Counted from the stretch's first letter, positions 11,641-23,945 are shown. The stretch: 64,000 nucleotides of DNA from Orobanche coerulescens (GCA_033398695.1 CM065802.1:146616096-146680095); one strand, 5' to 3'. Numbers and translations: made by a program. Notes: generated by a model from the letters alone, not told the origin.

Positions 11641-12775
11641 TATCCGAAGATGAAATACTGCAGGAATGGACGGACAACAAACAAGGTTGCGGGAGCACTT
11701 CCGAGGGGTGTGAATAACACAAGATTTGCCGGGTTTGTTAGGCCCGGGCTTGAATGCTCTCGCGAGATGTTATTAATACAAATATTCGTGGATACAAGTA
11801 TTAATGTGAGAATCTAAGTACAATGAGTGTAAAAAGATCCTATTATCCAGCTCTTGAACGAGGCCTTGGTGTTCTTGCTCCCGGCCGATCGTCTTCTGTG
11901 TGAGAGAGGCTGAGAGAGAAGAAGGAACCGAGAGATAGCTGTTGCCAAGAGTAGGAGAAAGCCAAGTTGTGTTGTGCTTGTTGGACAGATGGACTTCAGA
12001 GAGTAAAAGTTCGGTCCTTGGACAAGTGCAGGCCGCCTTCTATTTATAGGGGCTGAAATGCCTTGTTTCCTGGCGGGCGATCGCCTTTCGTCCAATATAA
12101 TAATGGGGCGATCGTCTTTAAGTCACATGGGTTGTCTGCCTAAAGTCCAAGGCTACGGCCGGAAGCCAGCTGTGCGGTCCAATGAGGAGCCAGCACGCAT
12201 CCGGAGTTGCTGTCATGGGCGGTCCCACGGACACCTTTCGGCGGGCCTATCGGCTGATGGAGAGATGGTGACAGGCTGTGGTCAACGATCCGCGAAATGC
12301 GGATCTTGTCTCGGCACTGCACGTAGGCTCTGTCCTGAGCTTTGGCCTTTGCCGACTGGATGATCATCGGCTCCGAGCGGCATGAGGCGGTCGTCATTGG
12401 TCGGTCTCCAAGGGTCGGTATCGGTCGGTCACCAAGCGTCGATCGCCAAGTGCCGAGAGATAATCGTCTGCTAGTCGGCCACCAGGAGTCGATCGCCAAG
12501 TACCGAGAGACAATCGTCTTACATGCCGATCGCTCGGCACCGGGACTTGTCCTGGGACTTTCGGTCGGCCGATATACCTTGGTTGTCGGGCTAAGGCTAG
12601 GTCGCCTGGTCTCTGATCGGTAGTTCTGCCTCGGTTGCTCGGCTGCGGCATGGTCGCCCGATCTCTGAGGAGGTCGCCCGATCTCTGAGGTGATCGCCGG
12701 TCGAAGAGTATAATTCTCGACACAACAATTGCCCCCCAGCTTGCTACGATGTTGAAGACATGGGGCGAGGTGGTT
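11641..12775 (-). repeat. Tat/Athila-like gypsy LTR with polypurine tract
   Basis: The minus strand shows AGCTGGGGGGCAATTG at about 12726-12742, a Tat-type polypurine tract. An LTR starting TTGTGTCGAGAATTATAC follows and runs to about 11690 (CTCCCGCAACC). CTATAAATAGAAGG at 12037-12051 is a good TATA box, followed by leader and poly(A)-type sequence. Repeated GGTCGCC/CGATCGCC words fill U3 at 12360-12700. It carries no coding region and splits the noncoding gypsy fragment (10943-11640 and 12776-12985). The clade is inferred from the polypurine tract and LTR style. Confidence 0.55.
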
Positions 12776-12985
12776 CTTAGTACGTCTTGAAATTTATTCT
12801 CTAAGATACTCAAGGTTTTGAAAAAGAAATCCAACAGGCCAGAATGCCCCCAAAAAAACTCATGCGTATCAACATTTGCTTACACATCTCATAGTACACC
12901 TATCAAATCGTTTCGAAATCAAAACAAGGCATGTCTCTCCCGGAAAACAAACAGTCAAGTAATCACAGTTGAAAACTGCCTAGGA
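12776..12985 (-). repeat. Gypsy leader fragment
   Basis: On the minus strand this matches the pre-gag leader of GAG-1 (about 38940-39130) and 2420-2620, including the phrase TTGGGCATTCTGGCC. It is the continuation of the broken element whose 3' noncoding part ends at 11640, but the roughly 1 kb between the two parts in other copies is missing. Confidence 0.6.
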
Positions 12986-13779
12986 TCACAGTGATGAAAT
13001 GGCTATGAAGAAAGCTCAAAGGATCATACTATAAATATATGAAGATATGAATTGAGCAAAGTACGATGCGAACAATACTTACAAGCAAACAAAGTAATCA
13101 AAGTAAACAAAGCTATCAAAGAGACCTATTACATCGTGAAAAAGCAAAGCTTAAACAGTCATATTTTGAGAAGCTCTTTAGTTGGAGAAGACAAAAACTC
13201 TTGTCTTTAAAGGTTGAGTACGGGGCTGATTTTTTGAACGGGGTTCTTAAAAGTAAAGAGATTGTAAACGCATCTACGGGTTCTTGATTGGAAGGTGATA
13301 GACAGCTCGAGATTTTGTGAGGCATCTACGGGTTTTCAATAAGGAGATGCTAGCTAGTCAAGGTAGTTGCAACGTCCACGGGTTTCCACTAGTTAGAAGT
13401 TGTTGTAACTAGGAAGAATTCATTGTAACCTTTATCACTGGTTGACAGTTATAATGAATTTATCTCCAACTAGTTTAGAGAAAAGTGGACTAGTAGAGGA
13501 TTACCCCACCTCTGAAACCACTATAAGGGCTTGTGTGATTTACTGCTTTAAACATCATACTTAACTGTTGCATTTATATTTGTTCCATTAGAAAGTTATC
13601 TGCAGTCGACATTAGTTACCTGTATCGTCATCAGTTGTGTCTTCCGCATTATCTGTCTGCAGACTACATAAGTCATCTGTACTTATCACAGTTGAGAAAC
13701 TCACCTTAGATTCAGGAAAGAGTTTAATAAGTCTATTCACTCCCCCTCTAGACTTATTACTGATGACTTGTGACCTACA
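12986..13779 (+). repeat. 5' LTR of a Sirevirus-like copia element, start truncated
   Basis: The 3' boundary is set by the primer site at 13780. A TATA box (CTATAAATATAT) lies at 13029-13040. The LTR end (GACCTACA) is intact, but its first bases are not identifiable because gypsy leader sequence runs into it, so the upstream limit is approximate. Confidence 0.6.
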
Positions 13780-13792
13780 AGTGGTATCAGAG
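13780..13792 (+). other. Primer binding site (initiator Met tRNA)
   Basis: AGTGGTATCAGAG directly follows the LTR end. It is complementary to the 3' end of plant initiator Met tRNA and marks the start of the internal region. Confidence 0.8.
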
Positions 13793-13859
13793 AGGTTGGT
13801 TCAAATTTTAAAGAACCAGATCCATATATCTGAGCATATATATTAATCTCTCATTTAGA

Positions 13860-15934
13860 ATGGATCACATGCAACACATGCACTCTAGATTACCTGTATT
13901 TTCTGTTGATGAATATGACTTATGGAAAATGAGAATGCAGGCTCATCCGTCATCCATTCATGATGACATGTGGTGTATCATTGAGGAAGGTCCTTTCATC
14001 TTTGAAGCAATTGCTGCTGGGAAGCCAGAGAAGATTCCCAAGAAGCGGACCGAGATGTCCCCTGAAGAGAGAAAGCTGGCCAACCTAGACAACCGGGCCA
14101 GAGATATCCTGTACCAGACCATTGACAAAGCAACCATGGTCAAGATCAAGAATTGCAAAAATACAAAGGAAATTTGGGGGGACACATTAGTTGTAATGTG
14201 TGAGGGAACCAAGCTAATAAAATAAAATAGCCACCCAAAAGTTTTACAACTTCAAGATTAAGAATGGTGAATCAATTGACCAAGTGGACATAAGATTCAC
14301 TGAGATATAAATGAAATAAACTCCCTTGGAAAGACATATGGCAACAGGGAGATGGCCAGGAAATTTTTTTTAAGATCTCCCAATCCTGAATGGAGCATGA
14401 CGGTTGTGGCCATGAGAGAGTCAAAGGATCTTAACAAAAAAATATCTAGGAGCTATTCTATGATCTTAAGGTATATGAGTTCGAGTTGCCCTAGTTATCA
14501 TCTAATGAACCTGCAGAGAAAGCGATATCATCTGCAGCAAAATCATCTGCAAAGAGCCTAGCTGAAGCCAGTTCCCCCAGTCCTCTGAATTTTGAAGAAG
14601 AAATGGCTTTCATCATGCAGAGGTTTATTAAATTTAGGAAGAACTATTCTAAATACAAGAAGAATTACAAGGACAATCCAAGGAGGAACCAGAAGGCAGG
14701 CAACGAGAAAGTGGAATGTTATAATTGCCACAAAACTGGACACATCCAGTTTGACTGTCCAGAACTCAAGAGAGATGAAGGCAAGAAAGAAGTGGGCAGA
14801 AAGGAGGACAAAAGAAAAGATCTAATTGGAGAAGATCAGATTGAAGAAAGAGTAGAATCAAGTGGTGGATTCTTCTTTGATGATGATGATGATGAATACA
14901 ACTATCTGATGGCCAACCTAGCTGATGAAGAGGTAGCATCTAAACCCTCAATTTCTAACAATGACAGCTCAGACATATCTCAAGATATTGACTTACATGA
15001 TTCTGTCAATCAGCTCCTTAAAGACTTTGAAAATTAAAATATGCACACTTGACTGTGACAGCCGAGAAAACACAGCTGCAAGATGAGAATAGGCAGATGA
15101 AAAATAACTTTGAAAAACTCAGCCTAGAGTTAACAAAAATCAAATCTGAATTTGAAAAATAGGTTGAAAACAAATTGAAAAACTCATCTAATAATACCAC
15201 AGCTGAGATTAAAAGGTTAACTGTTTAAACCGTGAGAAACCAGCTGCACTTGCTCATGTTAAATCTGAGTTTGCCAAACTGACACAGCTAAGTAATACAC
15301 AAGCTAAGGAAATAATATCCCACAAGGCATCTATAACCCTGGATGAATTGTGTATGAACCAAATGCCACTTTATTCAAGATCAGGCCTTGGATATGACCC
15401 CAACACTCCCTCTAGTTCAAAAACCATTTTCATCAAGGGAGAAACAATTGTCCAAGCTGCTGAGCCTACATATAAACCCGTATTTCAAAATAGGCAGCAG
15501 CCCAGTCAAAAGTTTAGGCAACAGCCAAGGATCACAAAGCATCCACCTAGACAGGAGACTAGGCAATGGCCAAGGCAAAAGCAGTAGCCAAGACATTATG
15601 CCAACTATTACCGAAGACTCCCAAAAACAGATTTCAAAATGGGAGAGGCAAATGGAAACCTCAAGGTTATCCAGATTTCCAAAATAAACAGGTGTGGAGA
15701 CCCCAACGATTTAACAAATGGTCTCAGCCAGGATTTAGAAATGGCCCACACCACAGATTTTATGAGGCATATCTAGTACACAATCCTAACCAAGGATATA
15801 GACCCAGACAGCACACACTTTATATGGTTAGACAACATAACTTTTACAATCCAAGGAGAAATCAATTCTCTAGGAAGCCTAATAACCCCAAAGGACCCAC
15901 ACAAATTTGGGTATCTAAATCACTGCTTGTGTGA
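13860..15934 (+). pseudogene. Copia gag (UBN2 plus zinc knuckle), Sirevirus-like
   Basis: The ATG at 13860 follows a short leader. Residues 1-121 read the UBN2 start (FSVDEYDLWKMRMQAH, LDNRARDILYQTIDK, TKEIWGDTL). A stop and frameshifts at 14220-14400 interrupt it, then MRESKDLNKK and a basic stretch lead to a zinc knuckle CYNCHKTGHIQFDC near 14718-14760, followed by an acidic DDDDDEY patch. From 15040 to 15930 the frames shift again through a glutamine/arginine-rich tail ending in KGPTQIWVSKS, the usual gag-to-protease join of Sireviruses. It would pack the element RNA, but many breaks make it inactive. Confidence 0.8.
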
Positions 15935-15984
15935 TTGTAGAAAAGGTGTAAGGACTACTACCACATCTCCTCAAGTTCAACAAT

Positions 15985-17087
15985 AGGAGGGGAAGAATGG
16001 TTTGTATATTTTGGATGCTCAAGGCACATGACAGTGAATAAGAAGGTACTCTTAAACTACATCAAAGAAAGAGGTGAAGATGTAAACTTTAGAGATAGCT
16101 CTAGAGGTCAGACAAAAGGATCTGGAGAGCTGCACAGAGGAAATATAACCATATCCAAAGTCCATTATGTTAAAAGGCTCAAATACAACCTATTGAGCGT
16201 AAGCCAATTCTGTGATGAGAAGAACCTAGTAGTCTTCACCATTTGGAAATGCATGGTGATTGATATCCGATATGGAGAGGTGAAGATACAAGGATTCAAA
16301 ATAAGAGATGTCTACATGATAGATTGGAACACAGGCACTCCGAACATCTGTTTTCTATCTAAGACAATTGCTGAAAATGGATGGCTATGGCACAAGAGAT
16401 AATGTCACCTGAACTTCAAAGCCATCAACAAGATAAGCTCTCAAAAGCTGGTCAGAGGACTTCCAGGAGAAATATTCAAGAAAGAAGCTCTTTGTGATGC
16501 ATGCCAGAAAGAAAAGCAGACCAGAGCATCATTCAAACCAGTTTAGCCTACCACTATCACCACCATAATTTTAGATCTACTTCATATGGATCTCTTTGGC
16601 CCCATCAAGCCAAGGACATTGAGTGGAATGAAGTATGCTCTAGTAGTAGTAGATGACTACTCAAGATTCACATGGGTTGTTTTTCCCTATAAAAAGAGTG
16701 AAACATTATCAAAGTTACCTGAGCTGCTAAGGAAGATTCAGAATGAGAAATCCCTCTCCATCATCAAGATCAGATCAGATAGGGGAGGAGAATTTCTCAA
16801 CAAGGCAATCACTGAGTATATAATCATAATGGAATCTAGCATGAAGTATCTGCCGCAAGAACACCATAGCAAAATGGTGTTGCTGAAATAAACAAAGACC
16901 TTGAATGAAGTCACAGTCAATGATTCTTGAAGGTGACACCAAAGAGGTTCGAGTGAAGGCTAATCTGACATGCCATATTCAGAATAGGAGTATGATAGCA
17001 GGGAGACATGGCAAAACTCCATATGAGGTTTGGAATGGTAGAACACCAACTGTTGCATATTTTCATATATTTGGTTGTAAGTGTTTC
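15985..17087 (+). pseudogene. Copia protease-integrase, truncated
   Basis: The protease site reads WFVYFGCSRHMTV near 15997-16035; the family has D-S-G here, so the catalytic Asp and Ser are replaced by Tyr and Phe. GAG-pre-integrase follows (WLWHKR, stop at 16400, then CHLNFKAINK and CDACQKEKQTR). Integrase core residues are visible at HMDLFGP (D), IRSDRGGEF (D), and the region before the third acidic residue is damaged by a stop at 16889. The end reads FHIFGCKCF at 17061-17087 and stops because a CRM-like element was inserted at 17088. RT and RNase H of this copia are not in the window. Confidence 0.82.
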
Positions 17088-18191
17088 TGATGTGAATCTC
17101 TATTGGACAGAACGGAAGGTTATTTCACGAGCTGAAGCTGACAGCAAACGGACGAATGGAATCGAACAGCAATAGTCGGCAACTAACAGCAACAACCGTT
17201 ACTAACAGCAGTAACGAACAGCAGTACGCACACAAACAGTGACCAGTCGCACGGGAACAAACAGCAACACGCACCCGCCAACAGCAGTAATGAACAACTA
17301 CTCTCACACAAACAGTAACCACTCGCATGGGAGAAAATAGCGACACGCCCTGCCAACAGCAGTAACAAACAGCAACAATAGCCACAACAAGCGAATCGCG
17401 GTCGAACGAGATGGAAACAGAAACCACGCTCGGATGACGAACAACAAATATAAATGAGGCGATCCAACCATGTAAGAGCGGATATAATCCGAATCACGAG
17501 CAGTTATGAATCATGATTTTTACGAAGCGGAAGTAAATTTCACGATCAAAAGACAAACGGACAGCACCCCGAATCAAGAAGATTCTGATGAACAATACCA
17601 CGAACGAATCAAGAAGATTCCGACCGAACAAGAACAACTCCTGATCGGACGAACAGAAAAATAATGAGAATTGACGAGCTAGACATATAACTCGCCTAAG
17701 GTGATCTCTTCCCAAGACCTATTGAGAATTTATCAGATTAAAATTCGAGAACGCATCGAATAATAATCAAGAATTTGTGTTTGAAACTCGTCAAACAACT
17801 AGAACTCAAAGAGAGCAAAAATCAACTTTTGTATTCAATGATTAAATCGACCGAGCTATATGATGTATATATAGCCGCCAAACCCTAGCAACATAAATAA
17901 GGTTATTCCCTCAAAAGCCCTTAAACAAGTTTGGGCTACTACCCTTTAAGAAAAATACTAAACGAACAAAGCAAAGCAACATAGGGCTGCACATGTCGCA
18001 CCCTTTATTATATAAATAATACAAAAAAAATGATAAACTAAGATATCCCGAGCCCTACCACCAAAGTCACTCCAAGCCTCGTGTCGGTCTTCTCGCCCAA
18101 ATATGTAGCTGCATGTGCATCGCGGGCTGCATGGTTACTTACGTCGATCATCACCTCGTTTTCTTCCCCCAGACTCGTCAATACCGTATCA
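17088..18191 (-). repeat. 3' LTR of a CRM-like chromovirus
   Basis: On the minus strand it starts TGATACGGTATTGACG right after the polypurine tract and ends GATTCACATCA, giving TGAT/ATCA termini as in centromeric retrotransposons. TATA (GGCTATATATACATC) lies at 17862-17876. The left flank is copia pol (candidate TSD GTTTC, 17083-17087); the matching right copy is not seen. The plus-sense flank proves insertion into the copia. Confidence 0.75.
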
Positions 18192-18788
18192 TCCCCTCCC
18201 CCTTGAAAAGGAATTGTCCTCAATTCTGCAATTCCGTCATCATCAAGATAAGGAGAGAGATTACCTATATTAAAGGTAGCGTGAACTCCATAATCCCTGG
18301 AAGTTCTACCTTGTATGCATTATTGTTTACTTTAGCAACTATCTTGAAAGGACCCTCGGCTCGCGACATTAACTTATTCTTATGCTTACTCAGAAATCGT
18401 TCCTTCCTCAAATGTACCCAAACCAAATCGCCAACTTCAAATAATCTCGGCTTCCTTTGCTTGTTAGACTTTTGCTTGTAAGCCTCATTTGCTTCTTTAA
18501 TTCGAGCACGTACTTGCTCATGTAACTTCATCGTCAACTTCAGATTAGACTCGGCATCCTTGTGTACTAACTCATCGCACGACAAGGGAATAAGATCCAA
18601 GGGCATGTACGGATTCAGCCCATAAACAATTTCAAAAGGAGAGTGAGCCGTGACATAAGTAGGAGAGCGATTGTATGCAAATTCAGCATGTGCAAGCTTC
18701 AAATCCCAATCCTTCTGCGGCTTGCTTACAAGACCACGCAATAAAGTACCCAAAGTTCGATTAGTTACCTCGGTTTGGCCGTCGGTTT
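18038..18788 (-). pseudogene. CRM/Reina-like chromovirus integrase C terminus
   Basis: This is the end of a gypsy polyprotein. From 18788 the minus strand reads the integrase core end (TDGQTEVTNRTLGTLLR) and FAYNRSPTYVTAHSPFEIVYG, then the GPY/F-type region GDLVWVHLRKERF and EGPFKIVAKVNNNAYKVELPG. A frameshift lies between 18224 and 18290. After LSPYLDDD and FQGGGDDT the frame passes over the polypurine tract (18192-18204) and runs about 50 codons into the LTR, stopping at 18038. No classic chromodomain is seen. Overlap of ORF and LTR is known from CRM elements, which favours CRM over Reina. Confidence 0.78.
18192..18204 (-). other. Polypurine tract inside coding frame
   Basis: AAGGGGGAGGGGA immediately precedes the LTR start TGATAC on the minus strand and primes plus-strand DNA synthesis. 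It is translated in frame as part of QGGGDD. Confidence 0.75.
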
Positions 18789-21150
18789 TGTAATACCCAT
18801 ACTTTCTATTTCTATATTTTTCGATTCTAGTGACTTGCTTGTGTCCATTGACACATTTTGGATATGTTTTGTTCAGAACATTTCGTCATTCGAGCAAGTT
18901 TTGATATTATTTCGGATTAATCGATGTATTCGTTCGACTTTGTAAAGTCACCATCTATTCTTGGAAACTCCAAAAGTTCTTAATCTTTGCAGTATTATAG
19001 ACTATCAAGTTATCTTTCCAATGGTTCAAACGGCGAGTCAATCGGAGTCCAGACAAAGGAGTTATGGTCGAAATAGCAAAGACTACACAGTGTATAATTA
19101 GCGCACGCTAAATGCATCAAGTAGCGCGAGCTAACGGAGTCTGACCGAGGGTTTTGGACTGCATTTTGCAGCCGATAGCGCACGCTACACATAGCTTAGC
19201 GTGCGCTAACTGTTGACAGTATATATAGGACTGCAGAGGTCAACTTTCGTCATTTCTTCCTCCCCTTTCTTTCTTCCGGCGATCTGGACGATCTTGAGGG
19301 TGTATAAGAATAGATTTTGGCCAGATATTACCACATATCAACAATTTTGAGTTCCTAGTTCGAGGTTATCAACATCTAATCATCTTTACCGTTCTAATCA
19401 AGGTAAAATTTTTAGAACCCTAGTTATGGGGGTTTTCGGGGGTTTTGTTCTTGACTTCATTTTCAATACGGTTTTGATGAGTTGATTAATGTTAAATGAT
19501 GTTATTGATCATGTTCTATGGATTTTATATCCATATCTTCATTTCAATCAAACCGATTGATGACTTTTGTGTTCTTGAGGAACCGTGAACATTTAGTGCT
19601 CGATTAAATGTTCCTATGAGTTTTCCTTCATTGGTTTGAGGCAATTTTCGTTGCTATTAGTCTTGCTCTTCATTGTGATTGTGTTTTCATTGTTCTTGCG
19701 GAAGTTGTAGGTTCCGAGGCACTTCGACCGATCCGTGTTCGTCGGAGTATTTGCATGCCAATTTCGAGGCAAGTATCTTGCCCATACTTTTCATGTTTCG
19801 TAGATGTAATAATTGATAATCGACTATGTGTGTTTACTTGGAGTACTCATAATGAACTTTCAAGAGGATTGATACAATCCCATTAACGTCTTTCTTTCAA
19901 AACGCCTGAGTGCTTTGCAAATAAATGAGTTCTACGGATATGTGTATTGTGGTTGCGAATTGGAATATATTGCCTTCGTGCTACGTGATTATAAAAGCCC
20001 TTTTCCCTTATTAAAGGTTGTATGCTCAAATGTGTATTCATTTCAGGAGTGCGGATATGTTGTGTTGTATTACTTGTCGACTCCCTTGTGAGGAGGTGGT
20101 ACTATTTGGTGTTGTTGGGGATTATATCTCCTCGTGGTTGTGATCATTCTATATGTTAACTCTCGGACGGACCGACGGGTCCTCTGAGGGTTCTGTTGCC
20201 TTTGGTGCGGTTCCACGAATATATTTTGGGTTAACCACTCTAAGATGGACTGACGAGTCCTCTGAGGGATCCGTTGCTAGTGCGGTTCCATGGTTAATCA
20301 CGCATATAATTGAAATGTGACGCACAATGAGACTTAGTACTCCGAAGATACTAGTCTTGAGTTTTATATGATTGTATATATCCACTCTGGAATGGGCCGA
20401 CGGGTCCTCTGAGGATTCCGTAGCCTCTGGTGCGGTTCCACGAATATTTTGGGTTAACCACTCTGGGACGGACCGACGGGTCCTCTAAAGGTTCCGTAGC
20501 CTCTGGTGCCGTTCCACGGTTAATCATGTATGTATTGAATGTGATGCTATGAGATTTAGTTATTCTGGGATACTGATCTTGAATTGTACGATTACATTTA
20601 TTTCACCATCGATTACATGTGACCCTCGGTTATGTACCATCGTTTGGTTTAGATTATTATACTCTTTGAATATGTCGTGTATGGCTTGTATTTGCACTTT
20701 ATACTTACACTAGAAAAATAGTGGAATTTTGCTAACCCCCGAGTAATCGGGAGGTGGATGTTTGTATTGCATTCAGGTAAGTGCTGGTTCCCGAGGAGCA
20801 TGACACTGGATCGGTACGAAGAATGATGGAAGGCAAAATGATACTAATCACATGAGGGCCAGTATTGGGATTTGTTGGTCGAGTTGTATTATTCTTGTCC
20901 GTTGTAGTGTTTACCACATCGTGTGGAAGAGTCGTTGTATTTTGACCCTTGCATGGGTACGAGTCGGGATAGAGATGTATATGAAGTTTAAGTTGTATGT
21001 CATTGATGAAAGGCCAAATCGGTCTACTAAGTCGTATTTAGCCATGTTGGCATTTGTTTTTATGTCTTGTTTTTGGTATCTAGCCTGGTAGATTCTCACT
21101 CAGAGGGTCTGCGGCGCTGTAATATTCCCAAGTGGATTGGGGGTGTTAGA
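18789..21150 (+). mobile_element. Solo LTR of a gypsy family, TSD GGTTT
   Basis: It starts TGTAATACCCATAC and ends GGATTGGGGGTGTTAGA (TACA changed to TAGA), 2362 bp. GGTTT occurs at both 18784-18788 and 21151-21155, and the interrupted integrase continues across it. No internal region is present, so this is the product of LTR-LTR recombination. Inside: TTAGCGCACGCTAA-type motifs at 19091-19210, TATA (TATATATAGG) at 19220-19229, donor-like CAAG|GTAAAA near 19402, GAGGCAAGTATCTTG at 19766-19780, repeats at 20160-20530, hairpins at 20711-20755, and acceptor-like TTGCATTCAG near 20777. Confidence 0.92.
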
Positions 21151-21195
21151 GGTTTGAGGATGATGCGAAGTACTAAACAAAATCTCGGTTCCCAC
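21151..21195 (-). pseudogene. CRM-like integrase, continuation beyond the solo LTR
   Basis: Read on the minus strand toward the TSD at 21151-21155, this stretch encodes ILFSTSHHPQT, which joins TDGQTEV at 18788 once one TSD copy is removed. It proves that the integrase was continuous before the solo LTR arrived. It ends at 21196, where another LTR-like element begins. Confidence 0.85.
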
Positions 21196-23040
21196 TGTTG
21201 GGATTCGGTGTCTAAATCGAAGGCCCAGCGGAAGCGGTAAAATGAAAATAAATTCGATCTGAATCCCTACGAGAATCGATCAAGCTACGTATATACCAAT
21301 ATAAAATAAACAATGGAAGATTCGAAATCATAGCCTTGTAGTCCGTTGATTAAATGGTGTTCTTCACTTGAGCGATTCCCCCAAGCTTTAGGTGAACTTC
21401 CCCACGAATCCGATTCGTCAAGCTTTTGAAATCCCAAGCACCGAAGCATCATGCCTCTACTTGCCACGCGCTGGAAAAACGACCGAAATGACAACCACCC
21501 TATTAACCTCCAAGGTTACAACTAGAATAGGATGATGAAGCTATATTATTTGATGAATATACTCCAAGTATATTTTCCAAAAACTCTCTCTGTATTTCTC
21601 TTAGAAAATAAAGTGAACAAAATGAAGAAGACAAGAAAACTATTTTCCTTTCTCTCTTCCTGCTTGCAATCCGTGAGATATCGAGTAGTGCAAAAAGAGA
21701 AGTCTTCTCTTCCTTTTATTCACATTCAACCCCAAGACCAAATCATCTTCTAATATAAAAAGAGATATTGTCCAATCACGTGTTGGTCTTCCACCCCACA
21801 TGGTGAAGACAAAAACAAAGACTCACATGAGGGTTGGTGGGGTGGCCATCTAGAAGGAAACATATGAGTTCAGTTCGTTTCGGACTCCCGTGAGTCCAAA
21901 CAGATAAATTCCAATTCCGTTCCGATGTATTTGTATCAATTAATTATTCCAATTAATTAATCATATCATATACAATATAATATAATTAATTTCTCCAAGA
22001 AATAACTATATTTATGAATTAAATTAATTACCCAGTAATTTATTTATTTCGTTAGGCCGTAAATTAATTTATTCAATAAATTAATTTAGACATCCAACAT
22101 CCCAAAATTAATTAGACATCCAATGTCCAATAAATTAGATATCCAATATCTAATATTTATAAACAGAGAATAAGCTCGATACATTCCGTCGTCAATCCTA
22201 TTGCGCGACTCGGTAGGTCCGTCTCAGTTAGAAATGGGAGGAACTAAAGAGTAGTAGCACCGCCTAGCCAGCCTGGCTGCCTACACTGTACCCCAACTGA
22301 GAACGAATTATTTGGGATCATTCAAAAACCATTCTGTTGTGAATACCAGTATACGTATAAACCCTTTTTTCAAATGTCCCGATCAACTTATAGGGTCACG
22401 ATCAGTCAAACCGTATATGTACTTGACGCCAAGCATGAGTTAATGCAAATCGAGATCATCGAGATCTTGTGTATCCAATACAACTAGCTCTAGTGCTTTG
22501 TCCAAAGACTTATGATCTCATCTGCCAATAACCGCATAGGACATATAACCCATTCACTAACAGGATAAAGAATCCTATCTTGGTATTCAGTAGAACCTGC
22601 TACTTGCCCGTCAAGATGCACGTCGAGGTTAACCCCCACCTTCTGGTTTTCTGGGCCGAACTACTTTAATGAAAATCTTAACGTCACAAGCACATTCTTA
22701 CTAAATCCTCAAGTCAAAGTTTCACGAATACCTATCACAACCTTTCGATTCCATCATTGATTGTCACGGAGTGAAATCCATATGATGAATCGATGGTGAG
22801 TCGGTTCGAGTATAATAATCTAATTAGCATACCTATAGCGTGTGCTCCCACTAACCATTAGTGTTCGACAGGCACTCTCCAAGTTAAATAACAGGTCATA
22901 CAAGTCTTCACATAAACTTAACGCTAGTCAAGTTTCATCGACTTGCGAACGATTAAGTATTTAAGCCATAAACCTTTCTAGTGCCGATCCCCTTATCCAA
23001 TAAGGAGTGGAATGTTTTTCTCTCAAATACACGGACTAGT

Positions 23041-23115
<75 letters not shown>

Positions 23116-23231
23116 GTTCGTCTGCATTTAGTACGATAGATTAATTAGTAACTCGTTCAATTATGATCTGAGTATAGAATTAATGTCTTTTCTATTCTTT
23201 AACCCAGCTCCCACTATTTTTATCGAATAAC
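21196..23231 (-). repeat. Unclassified LTR-like sequence (ends CCAACA in minus)
   Basis: It begins TGTTGGGATTCGGTG in plus, so the minus strand ends CGAATCCCAACA, a usual plant LTR terminus. Near the other side TAGTGGGAGCTGGG (minus, about 23203-23216) resembles a polypurine tract, which would make 21196-23202 an LTR of about 2 kb. The sequence is AT-rich at 21900-22160, and no coding frame is found. The same element continues at 60460 after GAG-1. The boundary and the clade (copia suspected) are inference. Confidence 0.5.
23044..23113. repeat. Compound microsatellite (TA)n(TG)n
   Basis: About 19 TA units run directly into about 15 TG units within the unclassified LTR-like sequence. Confidence 0.97.
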
Positions 23232-23751
23232 TGTAATATCCGCAATTTCAATTTTTGGTAAATTTCTTTTTTTGGTGGAAGTCCATCTTAGCGACTTGCT
23301 TATGACTGTTTCGTCATTCTGAGAATGATTAATTTTGCACTTTTTGATATCCGAGTTCGTTTTGGTGTCATTTTGTTGAGTTCTGTGCTTCTTAGCGACT
23401 TTTCCGCACTTGAGTTCGATTCTTACAAATCTCGTTTGAAACTATAGTTTCGAGTTTCCGGTAAGTTCGTTTAACTTTTTTAGACATGTTGTGGACTTTG
23501 GATTGGTTATTTGATCATGTATCGTGATTTTCGGGCGTTTGGGCCATTTTATAATTTCCCAAAGTTGTGGGTATCCGTATTCGTATTTGTTGTCTTGACC
23601 CTTTTCATGGTAGCGTGTGAGTTTTATTGTAGCTCAAGCTCTTAGTATGATTTTATTGTGGAGCTTTCCGTGCGTATCTTGGACATGTATTTCGATTGGA
23701 GGAGTCCGTTGTTGTAACCAGCTTTGAGAGCACTACTGCTGTAGTTCTGGG

Positions 23752-23945
23752 TGCGTTAGCGCACGCTAGGGATCTACTTAGCACACGCTATTGAAAAATA
23801 CGGTCAGAGGTCAGTAGCTAGATTCATGCCCGTTAGTGCACGCTAAGGGCAGAAATTAGCGTATGCTAGCGAAGATCAGGTTCAGTTCCGTAGGTACTGG
23901 AGTACCCCGTTAGCGCACGCTAAAAGGTACTAACGCACGCTAGTA
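23752..23945 (+). promoter_or_regulatory. TTAGCGCACGCTAA cluster upstream of TATA
   Basis: Six copies of TTAGCGCACGCTAA or close variants, spaced irregularly, end a few bases before the weak TATA (TGTATGTATAT). The 3' LTR of GAG-1 has the same cluster at 41687-41858. Confidence 0.6.

Noticed and set aside
12058..12834. Several overlapping frames of 90-146 residues
   Set aside because: They fall in the U3 of the Tat/Athila-like LTR with repeated CGATCGCC words and have no shared domain.
17125..17497. Cys/Val/Leu-rich minus frames of about 100 residues that suggest membrane segments
   Set aside because: They lie wholly in the CRM-like LTR over repeated AACAGCAGTAAC words; the hydrophobic look is a by-product of the repeat.
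20245..20290. Hammerhead-ribozyme-like CTGACGAG words
   Set aside because: The second core box GAAA and stem pairing are missing; other copies of the same repeat read CCGACGGG, so the core is not conserved.
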